Shown here piece after piece: positions 1 through 9,551 of a DNA stretch of 64,000 bases; the first letter of the stretch is position 1, and each line of letters begins with the position of its first letter. The notes under the pieces were generated by a model. The model was not told the origin of the DNA. It worked only from the letters and a program-made list of their open reading frames with translations, and did not search any database. Origin of the DNA: Rhizobium mesoamericanum STM3625. GTDB taxonomy: Bacteria; Pseudomonadota; Alphaproteobacteria; Rhizobiales; Rhizobiaceae. The DNA is taken from NCBI RefSeq assembly GCF_000312665.1, contig NZ_HF536772.1:3271166-3335165 (forward strand), read 5' to 3'. The translations under genes and the position numbers were made by a program.

Positions 1-42
1 TGACAGAACAGACAGTGCGGCAAGCATTGCGTATCGGCGCAT
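1..42 (-). CDS. 5' end of an exported protein gene, cut by the window edge
   Basis: Reading leftwards from ATG at 42, the 14 codons inside the window encode MRRYAMLAALSVLS. This is a basic start followed by a hydrophobic run, as in a Sec or lipoprotein signal peptide. A GGAGA ribosome-binding motif lies 5-9 bases upstream of the ATG. The rest of the gene is outside the window, so the product cannot be named. It is divergent from the marR efflux operon. The call rests on the start site and the signal-like residues only. Confidence 0.45.
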   Translation of the reverse strand, partial: MRRYAMLAALSVLS

Positions 43-224
43 AGGGTCTCCAACGGATGCTCGGCGATTCTCTAAGAAACTATTACGACCTATGGTTAAT
101 TTTTTGCTTCCTCGGCAGGCTTTTCACCAAAGAAATGGCACCTACGACAACGAGGACGCGGTACCTGGTCACAAAAAGATCCGCAAACCACAATCGCGGG
201 TTTTCCTCAAAAATAGCATTGCAT

Positions 225-249
225 TCTAATCGATAGGATATTATCTAAT
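225..249 (+). promoter_or_regulatory. Possible MarR operator overlapping the efflux promoter
   Basis: The AT-rich stretch just before the marR start carries TCTAAT twice (225-230 and 244-249, 19 bases apart) around an imperfect dyad, GATA...TATC (232-245). MarR proteins usually repress their own operon from such AT-rich dyads. The dyad matches only 10 of 14 positions, so this is a weak, position-based proposal. Confidence 0.25.
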
Positions 250-253
250 ATGC

Positions 254-721
254 ATGACAACGAATCCAAAGCAAACTTGGGCCGAGTTCGCACCCTTGCT
301 TATGATCTGCGGGCGCGGGTGGCGTCGGGCTTTGAACGACATTCTGACCGAGCACAACTTGTCCGACGCGAGCGCCGCCCCGTTGATAGCGCTGCTTCGG
401 CACGGCGACCGCATACCGCAGGGTGTTCTGGCTGAAAGGGTCGGTGTGGAAGGGCCAACCCTCGTGCGGGTTCTCGATAGCCTGGAAAATGACGGCTTGA
501 TCCGCCGGGTCCCCGATGATGAGGACCGTCGCATCAAGCTAGTGCAACTCACCGGAGGAGGCACAGCGGTCGCAGAACGCGCCGAAAGCTGTGCGGCGGA
601 GCTGCGAGCACACATCCTCGGCGACCTTGATCCTGAGAAGGTCGAGGCCGCCCTGGAGGTTCTGCGCGCCGTCGCGGCGAAAACCGCGGCCCTAGCCGGA
701 ATAAAGGACAATGACGAGTAA
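254..721 (+). CDS. MarR-family transcriptional regulator
   Basis: A 155-residue winged-helix protein of normal MarR length. The helix-turn-helix and wing lie at about residues 50-100, and the wing holds the family-typical DDEDRR segment followed by a beta strand (IKLVQLT). MarR proteins bind small phenolic or antimicrobial ligands and release promoter DNA. Its end overlaps the start of the FUSC gene by 11 bases, so it heads the efflux operon and probably represses it. No good ribosome-binding site lies close to the ATG; an ATG at 250 in another frame gives only a short ORF. Ligand unknown. Confidence 0.85.
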   Translation: MTTNPKQTWAEFAPLLMICGRGWRRALNDILTEHNLSDASAAPLIALLRHGDRIPQGVLAERVGVEGPTLVRVLDSLENDGLIRRVPDDEDRRIKLVQLTGGGTAVAERAESCAAELRAHILGDLDPEKVEAALEVLRAVAAKTAALAGIKDNDE

Positions 722-2804
722 CAAGAATGCGACCGATCCCAGTCTGGGAGACGTCGTTTTTTCCATCAAGACCTTCGCAGCAGCGATGCTGGCGCTTGGA
801 ATTGCGCTTTGCTTCGACCTGACAAACCCTTACTGGGCGGTCGGCACGGTTTACATCGTGGCCCATCCGTTGTCGGGGGCGAGCACGTCGAAGGCCATCT
901 ACCGACTGATTGGCACGGCGCTTGGCGGCACGGTTACGGTGATCCTGATCCCCAACCTCGTCAATTCGCCGGAAATGCTGACGCTTGCGATTGCGCTGTG
1001 GATGGCCTTTTGCCTAGGCGTAAGCCTGCTTGATCGGACGCCACGGAGCTATAGCTTCATGCTGGCCGGATATACGACCGCCCTGACCGGTTTCCCAATC
1101 GTCGCAAACCCGGATACGGCCTTTACCTATGCAACGGCCCGTGTCCTCGAAATCGCGCTCGGCATCATTTGTGTTGCGGTTGTCAATCGCATCATTTTCC
1201 CCCGGCATGCCGGCCCGGTTCTGGCTACGCGCATCAATACCTGGCTGCGTGACGGCGCCGAGCTTGCCACCGGTACGCTGAAGGGCAGGGGACGCGATCC
1301 CTCGCTGTTGGCGGCAGCTCGCCGCCTTGCAGCCGACGCGGTCGATCTTCACAGCTTCACCACCCACGTCGCTTACGACACCTCGGCGCTGCGCGACATC
1401 GTTGGTCGCACTAGAATATTGCAGCAGCGCATGGTCGCGATGCTGCCGATCGTCTCGGGCCTGGCGGACGTGCTGAATGCACTCGAGAAGGCGACGGCGG
1501 GAAAATTCACACCCGCTATTACCACGCTGGTCAGTGAAGTCACGGCGCTGCTCGAAAGCGGCGTGCCTCTTGCCGAGGAAAAGCGCCAGCAGCTCCTTAC
1601 CCTGATGAGCAAGGCCGAGGAGGAGGGACGCGAGCAGCAGGAGTGGAATGGACTGCTTGCTCATAACTTCACTGCCCGCATCCGGGATCTTGTGCAGATC
1701 TGGGGAGACTGTCTCAGCCTGCGCCAGGATATCGAATCCGGATCTCGTCATGACCTTCGTTGGCGCCGCTTCGGCACGTCATTCGAGCGGGCTCCAATTC
1801 ACAAGGATTACGGCATGGCCATTCACTCCGGTCTGTCTGTAATGCTCGCGACGTTCATCGCGACAGCGCTCTGGATCTATACCGGCTGGCCTCAGGGAAG
1901 CGCTGCTGCGATGATGGCTGGCGTGCTTTGCTGCATTTTCTCGTCGATGGACGATCCGGCGCCGATGATGATCAAGTTCGTCAACGTCGCCATCGTGACC
2001 GTCATTGCTGCTTTCGTCTTCCAATACGGCCTGATGCCGTTGATCCACAGCTATGCCGAACTCGCCGCCGCTCTTGGATTGGTGCTCGTGCCGGCGGGGC
2101 TGTTGATGACCAAGCCGTCTCTCGCTCTCTATGGCATGGGTTTCTGTGTCAACCTGCCGAACATGCTGACGTTGCAGGACAGGCTGAATCTCGACTTCAC
2201 GTCTTTCGTCAATTCGAATGCTGCCATGATCATCGGAATGGTGATCGCCTGCGGCACGACAGTTCTCGTCCGTTCGGTTGGCGCTGAATGGACCGCCTAC
2301 CGTCTGCTGCGGTCCGGCTGGACCGATATTGTCGCTGCAGCACGTCGCCCCGAGGAGGTCGACTTTACTCGGCTCCTCTACCGCATGGTCGACCGACTTG
2401 GCTTGGTTGCACCGCGCCTTGCCATGATTCCCCCGGAATCAGCGGTCGCCCAGACCGATATCCTGCGGGATCTGCGCAATGGCTTAAACACTCTCGAGTT
2501 GCAGCGACACAAGCAGCTAATATCGCGTGACAGGCGAGAGCCGATCGAGAACGTGCTGTCGGGTGTCGCGGCTCATTACCAGCTGAAGCAGAAGAGCCGG
2601 GACGCGCAACCAGACGCAAACCTGCTCAAGACACTTGACCAGTCGCTCGCGGCGTTGCTCGAGGCCGGAAAAACTTCGCCGATTGAAGGCGCACGCCGTT
2701 CCATGACGGCACTCAGATATACCCTTTTCCCGGATGCAGCCTCCTTGTCTGTCGTTGCTGCCACTGGCGCGGGAGGAGGAACTGCAAAGGAAAATGCCGC
2801 ATGA
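711..2804 (+). CDS. FUSC-family inner-membrane efflux protein (AaeB-like)
   Basis: A 697-residue protein with two blocks of hydrophobic helices (about residues 15-160 and 365-500) separated by a cytoplasmic helical region. This is the layout of FUSC / aromatic-acid exporter proteins such as AaeB, with normal length. It would form the inner-membrane part of a pump for aromatic acids or related toxic compounds. It overlaps marR upstream and shares an ATGA overlap with the DUF1656 gene downstream, giving a translationally coupled operon with the HlyD adaptor. The substrate is inferred from the family and not visible here. No outer-membrane TolC-type gene lies next to it. Confidence 0.85.
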   Translation: MTSNKNATDPSLGDVVFSIKTFAAAMLALGIALCFDLTNPYWAVGTVYIVAHPLSGASTSKAIYRLIGTALGGTVTVILIPNLVNSPEMLTLAIALWMAFCLGVSLLDRTPRSYSFMLAGYTTALTGFPIVANPDTAFTYATARVLEIALGIICVAVVNRIIFPRHAGPVLATRINTWLRDGAELATGTLKGRGRDPSLLAAARRLAADAVDLHSFTTHVAYDTSALRDIVGRTRILQQRMVAMLPIVSGLADVLNALEKATAGKFTPAITTLVSEVTALLESGVPLAEEKRQQLLTLMSKAEEEGREQQEWNGLLAHNFTARIRDLVQIWGDCLSLRQDIESGSRHDLRWRRFGTSFERAPIHKDYGMAIHSGLSVMLATFIATALWIYTGWPQGSAAAMMAGVLCCIFSSMDDPAPMMIKFVNVAIVTVIAAFVFQYGLMPLIHSYAELAAALGLVLVPAGLLMTKPSLALYGMGFCVNLPNMLTLQDRLNLDFTSFVNSNAAMIIGMVIACGTTVLVRSVGAEWTAYRLLRSGWTDIVAAARRPEEVDFTRLLYRMVDRLGLVAPRLAMIPPESAVAQTDILRDLRNGLNTLELQRHKQLISRDRREPIENVLSGVAAHYQLKQKSRDAQPDANLLKTLDQSLAALLEAGKTSPIEGARRSMTALRYTLFPDAASLSVVAATGAGGGTAKENAA

Positions 2805-3010
2805 GGCCTGATATCGACATTTACGGGGTCTTCATCCCGACGTTCGGCGCCATCGCGCTCGTCGCTTACGTCCTCAACGCCGTCCTGCGACGCGTGCTGG
2901 CGTCTGTCGGTTTCTACCGGCTGGTCTGGCATCGACCGCTTTTCGATACGGCCATGTATTTCTGCCTGCTTGGCGCCATCGCGCTCTCTTTGAATAAGGT
3001 GTCGTTATGA
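2801..3010 (+). CDS. DUF1656 small membrane protein (AaeX-like)
   Basis: A 69-residue protein with two hydrophobic segments (about residues 5-28 and 42-66), matching DUF1656. That family is almost always encoded between FUSC and HlyD genes, as aaeX is in aaeXAB. Its exact role is unknown; it presumably belongs to the pump assembly. Four-base ATGA overlaps at both ends (2801-2804 and 3007-3010) tie its translation to both neighbours. Confidence 0.8.
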   Translation: MRPDIDIYGVFIPTFGAIALVAYVLNAVLRRVLASVGFYRLVWHRPLFDTAMYFCLLGAIALSLNKVSL

Positions 3011-3873
3011 AATCGCTTCTCGCTCATTCCGGTCGCTTCCTGCTCACGGGTGTCTTCGTAGTCCTGGCGGGAGTACTCGGATGGCATCTGTGGGATTACT
3101 ACATGGACGAACCTTGGACGCGCGACGGCAAAGTCCGCGCCGACGTGGTACGACTCGCAGCCGATGTTTCCGGTATCGTTAGCGAAGTAGATGCAAAGGA
3201 CAATCAGGCCGTCCACAAGGGGGACGTGATCTTTCGCATCGACCAGGCACGCTTTACGCTTGCTTTGCGTCAGGCCGAAGCGCAGATCGAGAGCACCAAA
3301 GCGGCGCTGGACATGGCGAGAAGCGATGCCGAGCTCTATCGCAAACTCGGCGAGAGTTCCGTAACGCGGCAGAAGATCCAGCAGGCCGAAACGACCGTTC
3401 AACAGGACGAAGCCGCCTATAACCAGGCCGTGATCAACCGCGACACCGCGCAGCTTAATCTGGACCGCTCCGTCGTGCGGGCGCCTGTCAACGGCGTGCT
3501 GACCAACTTCTCCATGCAGCCAGGCAACTATGTGACGGCCGGAACGGCCGTTACCGCACTGATCGACAGCGATTCCTATTACGTTGCTGGTTATTTTGAA
3601 GAGAACAAGCTGGATCGGATCAGGATCGGCGATCCCGCGCTCGTCTATTTGATGGGGAGCAAAACACCTCTCAAGGGGCATGTCGACGGTGTCGCCGGCG
3701 GTATAGAGGACCGAGAGCGAAGCGATACAAGCGCTCAGCTCGCCAATGTAACGCCTACCTTCACCTGGGTGCGATTGGCTCAGCGCGTGCCGGTACGTGT
3801 TGCGCTCGATGCGCTGCCAGAAGATACCGCGCTTGTCGTCGGTCGTACGGCAAGCGTCACCATCGTCAATTGA
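3007..3873 (+). CDS. HlyD/AaeA-type membrane fusion protein
   Basis: A 288-residue periplasmic adaptor. An N-terminal anchor helix (about residues 8-30) is followed by a barrel-lipoyl half (GIVSEVDAKDNQAVHKGD), a helical hairpin of about residues 78-150, and the second lipoyl half (RAPVNGVLTNFSMQPGNYV), then a beta-barrel domain. This is the usual order for EmrA/AaeA adaptors. It would link the FUSC protein to an outer-membrane channel encoded elsewhere. Last gene of the marR-FUSC-DUF1656-HlyD operon, with an ATGA overlap at its start. Confidence 0.88.
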   Translation: MKSLLAHSGRFLLTGVFVVLAGVLGWHLWDYYMDEPWTRDGKVRADVVRLAADVSGIVSEVDAKDNQAVHKGDVIFRIDQARFTLALRQAEAQIESTKAALDMARSDAELYRKLGESSVTRQKIQQAETTVQQDEAAYNQAVINRDTAQLNLDRSVVRAPVNGVLTNFSMQPGNYVTAGTAVTALIDSDSYYVAGYFEENKLDRIRIGDPALVYLMGSKTPLKGHVDGVAGGIEDRERSDTSAQLANVTPTFTWVRLAQRVPVRVALDALPEDTALVVGRTASVTIVN

Positions 3874-4012
3874 TCGAGCCGGCTCCAAGAGCCGCCTTGG
3901 CAAGCTGTAAGTTCACCGGTCTGAGCGTGTCCCACTGACGCCCGGAACAGAGTCCGCTGGGGCGATGCCGCTCGGTTTTCGGAAAATGAACGTAGACGCC
4001 TAGGAGATAGCC

Positions 4013-5221
4013 GTGGACGATCGCCACGTTATAGAAATCACCGCCTGGCTGATGCACAGTGGCCTTAAGGGGGTGGCCGAAGCAGACTTGCTCGCCGGCT
4101 TCTGCGAACGATGTCGCGCGCATGGACTTCCAGTCGAGCGCTCGGTCGCCGTCATGGACACACTGCACCCGATCTATGAAAGGCGCGTCTTTCGCTGGGA
4201 CAGCAGGGAGCCGGTCGAACGCGTTTCGGAATATGGCTTTTCCAGCGTCGGCGCGATTGCTGACAATTGGCTTCGTTCCGCCTTCCATCATTTGGAAACC
4301 ACAGGCTTTGGAGAAGTGCGCAGAAATCTTACCAATGGCGACCCGACCGATTTCTACCTGCTTGATGATCTGAACGCGGCTGGCTTCACGGACTTCATTG
4401 CGATGGCGCACCGCTTCGGAGATGGTGGGGCGATCGGAGAAATCGACTGCTTCTTCTCGCACTTTGCCACGCGATCCGAAGACGGTTTCTCCCACGGTGA
4501 TATTGCCGTCTTGCGCGATCTGCTTCCCTGTCTGGCGCTGGCCGTCAAATGCGTGACGATCAGCGGGGTGGCCGGCACGATCGCCAAGGTCTATCTCGGA
4601 CAGGATGCCGCAAATCAGGTCCTGCACGGCAAGATCACCCGTGGTCAAAGCGATCGTATCTCGGCGGCCCTCTGGTTTTCGGACCTCGCCAATTTCACTC
4701 ACATCTCGGATACGATCGATCCGGAAGAAATCATTCCGATGCTCAACGACTATGCAGATGCCGTGATCTCGTCGGTCCAGGAGGCGGGTGGCGAAGTCCT
4801 CAAGCTGATGGGCGATGGCACATTGGCGATCTTCAAGGGCAGGCGACCGAGCGAGGCCTGTTCCGCGGCGATGTACGCCCGCTCGCTGCTCGACATGCGC
4901 CTGCTCGACCTCAATGCTCAACGCCGCATCGAGGGCAGGCCCGTCACCGACGTTTATCTCGGTCTTCACCTCGGTGAGGTGTTCTATGGCAATATTGGCA
5001 GTGAAGATCGGCTCGATTTCACCGTCATCGGACCTGCGGTCAATGAGGTTAGCCGCATCGTCTCTCTCTGTCGGTCGCTGCAGCGGCGCCTTTTGATGTC
5101 TGCGAGTTTCGCGGCGATCATTGCGCCATCGCAGATCGATAGCCTGCATTCGATCGGCCTGCACGTGTTGCGCGGCGTCAATCGAACCCAAGAACTCTTT
5201 ACGATGATGCCCGCTGTCTGA
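4013..5221 (+). CDS. Adenylate/guanylate cyclase, class III, soluble
   Basis: A 402-residue protein with GTG start at 4013 behind TAGGAGAT. The N-terminal half (about residues 1-200) is a rhizobial cyclase-associated domain without membrane segments; the C-terminal half is a class III nucleotide cyclase domain. Visible catalytic elements are the first metal Asp in FSDLANFT, the Lys and second metal Asp in LKLMGDGTLAIF, and the Asn and Arg of VNEVSRI. All essential residues appear present, so it should make cAMP or cGMP from ATP or GTP. It stands alone, 139 bases after the efflux operon. The signal it senses is not evident. Confidence 0.85.
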   Translation: MDDRHVIEITAWLMHSGLKGVAEADLLAGFCERCRAHGLPVERSVAVMDTLHPIYERRVFRWDSREPVERVSEYGFSSVGAIADNWLRSAFHHLETTGFGEVRRNLTNGDPTDFYLLDDLNAAGFTDFIAMAHRFGDGGAIGEIDCFFSHFATRSEDGFSHGDIAVLRDLLPCLALAVKCVTISGVAGTIAKVYLGQDAANQVLHGKITRGQSDRISAALWFSDLANFTHISDTIDPEEIIPMLNDYADAVISSVQEAGGEVLKLMGDGTLAIFKGRRPSEACSAAMYARSLLDMRLLDLNAQRRIEGRPVTDVYLGLHLGEVFYGNIGSEDRLDFTVIGPAVNEVSRIVSLCRSLQRRLLMSASFAAIIAPSQIDSLHSIGLHVLRGVNRTQELFTMMPAV

Positions 5222-5400
5222 AAGGGAGCTCCAAAGGGTTCGGTCCCCACGACGCTTCGGACTGGTAGGGCATTCACGATGAAATATGCCTCGATTGCCA
5301 CATCGGATATGCCGAACATGAGCGTGAGAGCGTCAGGATGGTTGCAGCTCGCAATGGATGAATATTTTCGCGCAAAATCAGCTTGGCTTCGTTTTCGCTG

Positions 5401-6426
5401 TCAACCACCCTTGAGTACCGGCCGGATGACTCTCGAGTAGTCATCACCCTGAGCCGGAGAAGCTTGCGCCTGGCTGCTGATCTCCGCCTGCTTCTTGACC
5501 TGCGACAGGGGAAGGTCGGTGCGGATCAGGCCGCGGTCGTAGAGATAGTCCGGAAGATAGCCGGATACGATGATGCGCCAGTCGAAGGGGATGCCTGGAT
5601 CGATCAGTCGGGCGAGCCTGAAGACGATCGTCGTGCAGTTCGCTGTTATCGTCTGATAAAATTCGGGTTCCGCTGCCAGTGCGTTGGCCTTGTCGATATA
5701 GGACATGAAAAGAGCCCGCGCTACCTTTGGAGGAAGGAGAAGAGGGTAGAGCGAGACCGTCTCGCGGCGGATATTGGTACGCAGGCGGACGATGTCGCTT
5801 TCTTCGGCTGCAATTAGCACCAACTCAAATTCCTTGAAGAACCCGCCGATCTCCGAGAACGCTTCACTTCGTTCCTTTCGGATCTCGGCGGAGAAGACGA
5901 TGTGGCGGCCATCCGAAAAGCCAAAGCTGACGAGAGTATGGGCGATTGCGGGGTTGCTCCAGACAGAGTTAAGAAGGTCCACCGACTGCAGTGAAGCAAG
6001 ATCGTACTGCTCGGTTCGCCAAACCGGATCGAAGTCCTCGGTCGTCCGCCACTGGAAACTCCGAACGTTGTATAGGGTGATCCGGTCGCCTGCTGTCGTT
6101 GCGGTGACCCCGTGGGCGACATCGGCCGCCCAGTCCCGATCGTTACTTGGCCTGATGCTGCTCCACCAGTAAGAACACAGCAGCATTGCTGCCAAGAGGA
6201 GCACGCAAGCGAGGAGAGGGCGCCGTCTGACAGCCAGAACGGCGACAAGACCGATGAGAAAGCCTGCGGAAATAACGGGCCATTTCCAGCCGGGTGCGGC
6301 CTGATAGAAGGCGGCAAGTGTGAACCATGCTGTGAAGATAACGATCACAAGCCGAAGGACGAACCGAGCCATGAATGCCAGGGCTCGCCATTTGCGGGGG
6401 GTTGCCATGGTGGAGATTGTTGTCAT
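5401..6426 (-). CDS. DUF4105 (Lnb N-terminal-like) membrane protein
   Basis: A protein of 341 residues. I chose the ATG at 6426 because GGAAG lies just upstream; an upstream ATG would add 11 residues. Three hydrophobic helices fill about residues 15-95, and the rest is a periplasmic domain containing the DUF4105 features NVRSFQWRT, WRTEQYDL, an ANCTT motif and a C-terminal YLPDYLYDRG segment. The conserved Cys in ANCTT suggests a papain- or NlpC-like fold, as proposed for the Lnb N-terminal domain, but no reaction is established. It is convergent with the cyclase gene. Confidence 0.75.
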   Translation of the reverse strand: MTTISTMATPRKWRALAFMARFVLRLVIVIFTAWFTLAAFYQAAPGWKWPVISAGFLIGLVAVLAVRRRPLLACVLLLAAMLLCSYWWSSIRPSNDRDWAADVAHGVTATTAGDRITLYNVRSFQWRTTEDFDPVWRTEQYDLASLQSVDLLNSVWSNPAIAHTLVSFGFSDGRHIVFSAEIRKERSEAFSEIGGFFKEFELVLIAAEESDIVRLRTNIRRETVSLYPLLLPPKVARALFMSYIDKANALAAEPEFYQTITANCTTIVFRLARLIDPGIPFDWRIIVSGYLPDYLYDRGLIRTDLPLSQVKKQAEISSQAQASPAQGDDYSRVIRPVLKGG

Positions 6427-6552
6427 GTTCTCTTCCCGAAATGCCGCCCGGGACGCCACTCGCGACCAGAATCGCGCGGCCCTGTGAGAACCACAATAGA
6501 TTTGCGGGCGGCCCTGTTACCCCGGATCGATGAGCAAGGCCGCACCCCGGAA

Positions 6553-7083
6553 TTAGGCAGGACCGGCTTCGCTTGGGTTGCCCGAGAGCGCCTTGCGAAG
6601 TCGCTCTTCCTGATCCGGCGCAAGCGAGGTCTTCAGGACACGCCCACGCAATCCCTGGAACTCGGCAAGCACTTTCTCCGGCTGCACCTTGCGCACGAGG
6701 ACGAAGAGAGCGGAGGAGGAATTCGGTATGGTTGCGCCGAGAGACTTGATGAACTCGTCGTCGATGCCGTAGTCGGCGAGCGAGCCTGAGATAGCGCCGG
6801 TGCCTGCGCCGACCAGACCGCCGATCGCAAAGCCCGCGAGTGGATTGAGGAACAGCAAGCCGACAAGGCCGCCCCAGAGTGAGCCGGACAATAGCCCAGA
6901 CGTGGCGCCGATTGCCGTCAGGTTGAGACTCTGCTTGAGGTGGACCTTGCCGGCCTCGTCTCTAACCACGACCACTGCATCCTCTAGGTCGACCAGATAC
7001 TCCTTCTTCAGGTTGTGCAATTTCAGCAATACCTTATCTGCTTCGTCCATTGCATCGAAGCCGATCACGACGAGTTCCGACAT
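6553..7083 (-). CDS. DUF1269 stress-related membrane-associated protein
   Basis: A 176-residue protein starting MSELVVIGFD at 7083 with AAAGGATC upstream. The N-terminal half has the DUF1269 ferredoxin-like pattern. Residues about 65-105 form a glycine-rich hydrophobic hairpin (GLLSGSLWGGLVGLLF, then GGLVGAGTGAISG), as in glycine-zipper proteins. The C-terminal part repeats the alpha/beta pattern. Family members are common in rhizobia and often stress-induced; molecular function is unknown. A longer reading frame extends upstream, but the internal ATG has the better ribosome-binding site. Confidence 0.75.
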   Translation of the reverse strand: MSELVVIGFDAMDEADKVLLKLHNLKKEYLVDLEDAVVVVRDEAGKVHLKQSLNLTAIGATSGLLSGSLWGGLVGLLFLNPLAGFAIGGLVGAGTGAISGSLADYGIDDEFIKSLGATIPNSSSALFVLVRKVQPEKVLAEFQGLRGRVLKTSLAPDQEERLRKALSGNPSEAGPA

Positions 7084-7502
7084 TGGTTGATCCTTTCGTT
7101 TGACACCGAGAATATGGAGCGGACCAACTGGCTGAAAAGCCTTCTTCCACCCGGTTTTGATGTCGACGAGCGGCGAATGACGCGCGGCCTTCCATACTCG
7201 GCTTGCGATCGCATGCGTAGTCCTGATCTGCATGGGTATGATGAGTGGTCTTGCCGAAGCGCGCCCTGTCCTGCCGTTACTTAGCGGCGGATTGGCTTTA
7301 TCGCAGGCGACACGGACAACCGGACCGCCGAGCGACACCTTGGATGCGGCCGCTTCTTCAAACTTTTGGAAGAAAAAAGCCTTCCGTCGGTAGCCATTGA
7401 CCTTACCAATGAGCCAGGCAGAAACTGGCTGTGGAGCGGCCGCTGACTACGTTACGGATTAAAGCGTGGCCAAGACGTGACACGAGCGGAAACGCATCTT
7501 AC
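7084..7502. other. Intergenic region without a supported gene
   Basis: About 420 bases upstream of the DUF1269 gene and downstream of the lipoprotein hydrolase gene. Short reading frames exist on both strands but have no family resemblance or convincing start sites. It presumably holds the promoter of the DUF1269 gene. No clear hairpin or repeat was noticed. Confidence 0.4.
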
Positions 7503-8726
7503 CTATTCGGTGAGCGCTTGCGGCTTGAGGTCGCCCTGCAGCGTTTGATCAACGGGGCGTTTCTTGGGTCGTGCGGGCTGTTCAAGCACGGTCACCGGCG
7601 CGGCGACTGCGGTGGCAGCCACATTGCCAATGGTGGTCACCGTTCCACCGACGACGGCCGTCAGACCCTGACCGAGCGAGACGTTTGAATCCGTCAGCGT
7701 CTGTCCGGTGATGATGCGCTGGCCAATCAGCTGGACGATTTCTGGACTTTCGGCGAACTTGCCGTGGTTTAGGCCTTCGCCCTTCACCTTGGTGAGGTCG
7801 ATTGCAGTAATGCCCGCAGCTTCGAGTTTCGAGCGATAGGGCTCCACGGTCGGATCGATCGCGCCCAGACGCGAGACCTTTCCGGTGATGAAGCTCGACA
7901 CCGCGAGCGCCTTGTCATCCTGCGATACGAAGATCGTGAATTTCGGCGTAGGCTTGCCCATTTCGGCAAATTGCTTAGCAAAGACCTGGATGTCTATATC
8001 CGGGGAAGCGAGAATGACATTGTGAATCTTGCTGTTCACATGGCCGTCACGGATACCCATTTGCCGCAGCGACTCCATCGTCAGCCAGGTGCCCATGGAG
8101 TGCGCAAGTATCGTGATATCCTTGACATCAGGGTCGGCAGCGAGGGTCCGCAAGGCCTGCTCGAGTGCTGTGCGCGAATAGTTGGTGCTTTCCTTGTCGT
8201 ATTCGTAGGCAGTGACCTGTGCGCGTGATGGCCAAGTGAAAAGGAGTGGGGTCGCCTGCATGCCGGAATCGTGGACGATCTGGGCGAGGCGGAAAACCGA
8301 ATCTTCGTATTTGTTATTGAAGCCATGAACGAAGACCAGTGCTCGCCCACCCTGGATGTTCTGGTGGAACCAGGCGCGCCCCTGTGGAATCGTGTCAATT
8401 TCCTTCACGCTGGTTACTGCAAAGTCGGTCGCTGGATTGGGCGGCAGCCGCTTCGGCCATTGGACGGTGCCGGGCTCCCGTTTCGGCGGAATGGAGACGT
8501 CGACTGCAGTCAGGTAAGGCTTCGGACTGCGTTCGCCCGTGAACAACGTTGCAGGGTCGCCGGAGGGCTGACGGGTGGTCGCGACCAGCATGCTGACCTT
8601 CGCGGTGTTTCGTGTTGCAGCCGTCAGCGCAACAGGCGCCATGACCCCGCTTGGGTGACCACAACTGGCAAGAACTGCGGCGACGAGCAACGGTACAAGT
8701 GTCCGAACAGTGCGGGCAGCAATCAC
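7503..8726 (-). CDS. Alpha/beta hydrolase lipoprotein (DUF900 type)
   Basis: A 407-residue protein from a GTG at 8726 preceded by AGGGG. The first residues form a lipoprotein signal, with lipobox LASC at about residue 17-20, so the protein should be lipid-anchored in the periplasm. The catalytic core is a DUF900 alpha/beta hydrolase: oxyanion strand ALVFVHGFNN, nucleophile elbow LAHSMGTW (Ser in AHSMG), a likely acidic residue near SQDDKAL, and a late LNHGKF His. It is probably an esterase of unknown substrate. A variable Ala/Pro/Val-rich tail ends the protein. A longer frame lacks the signal peptide at its start and is less likely. Confidence 0.82.
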   Translation of the reverse strand: MIAARTVRTLVPLLVAAVLASCGHPSGVMAPVALTAATRNTAKVSMLVATTRQPSGDPATLFTGERSPKPYLTAVDVSIPPKREPGTVQWPKRLPPNPATDFAVTSVKEIDTIPQGRAWFHQNIQGGRALVFVHGFNNKYEDSVFRLAQIVHDSGMQATPLLFTWPSRAQVTAYEYDKESTNYSRTALEQALRTLAADPDVKDITILAHSMGTWLTMESLRQMGIRDGHVNSKIHNVILASPDIDIQVFAKQFAEMGKPTPKFTIFVSQDDKALAVSSFITGKVSRLGAIDPTVEPYRSKLEAAGITAIDLTKVKGEGLNHGKFAESPEIVQLIGQRIITGQTLTDSNVSLGQGLTAVVGGTVTTIGNVAATAVAAPVTVLEQPARPKKRPVDQTLQGDLKPQALTE

Positions 8727-8890
8727 GTTTCCGGTTCCCCTCAATTGAAAACGCAAGCACCTTACGGTAGCCAGACCAAAGTGAAAGTACTTTACAGTAA
8801 CCACGCAGATGTTACGTGCAATTCGCACAACATGCCCATATCCCATTCCGAGTTTTGAGCGAGTGTTACCAAATGGCAACGAGCCTTTAA

Positions 8891-9445
8891 GGGCCCGCGC
8901 TCGGCTATGGTGGGACCTTAGTCGCCTTTACCTTTCTGGCGTCGATCCTGCAGGAAATCTCCGGCTTCGCGGCCGGTACCGTCAACCTCATTCTCGTGGT
9001 CTACGGTATTGCGATCGCCATCGGCATTGTCGCCGGCGGCAGGCTCGCCAACCGCAATCCAGTACGCGCCGTGGCGGGACTGTTCATCGCGCAGGCAATC
9101 GTGCTCGTGTTGCTCAGCTTCACCGCAGCATCGCTGTTGCTGGTGGTTCCGACGCTGGCTGCACTTGGCTTCCCTTCATTCGCAAACATCCCGGGCCTGC
9201 AGATCTATGTCGTGCATCTTGCAAAGCAAGTTCGCCCTGCTGCCGTTGACGTTGCGTCGGCCTTGAATATCGCGGCTTTCAATTTCGCTATTACCGTCGG
9301 CGTATGGATCGGTGGCCTGATGGTTGTATCTCCGCTCGGCCTCGGGGACAACACCGTGGGTTGGCGCATTCCTCTTCGTTGGAGCCTTGGCTCTGACGCT
9401 CTGGAGCCGCGCCCCTCGACAGTCGCGCCGCATCCGATGCGGGTG
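8891..9445 (+). pseudogene. MFS transporter remnant, 5'-truncated and frameshifted
   Basis: After a TAA at 8888 the frame reads GPALGYGGTLVAFTFLA and continues through four or five membrane helices typical of the C-terminal half of sugar or drug MFS exporters, with the loop motif GGRLANRNPVRA. Around 9345 the homology jumps to another frame, where TPWVGAFLFVGALALTLWS gives the last helix. The N-terminal six helices and the start codon are missing. This is a decayed gene, not a functional transporter. The exact ends are approximate. Confidence 0.75.
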
Positions 9446-9551
9446 CCGCCACACAGCCCGCCTGATCACAGGTTTTGGAGAGCTGGCTTCTCAAAAATTG
9501 CCTGCGCGACGTCTGCCGCGTAGGCCATTCTGTTAGTACGGGCATACGGTT

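Noticed and set aside
3007..3873. Naming the efflux genes aaeA/aaeB/aaeX
   Set aside because: The family fits, but orthology and substrate cannot be shown from the sequence, so no symbols were assigned.
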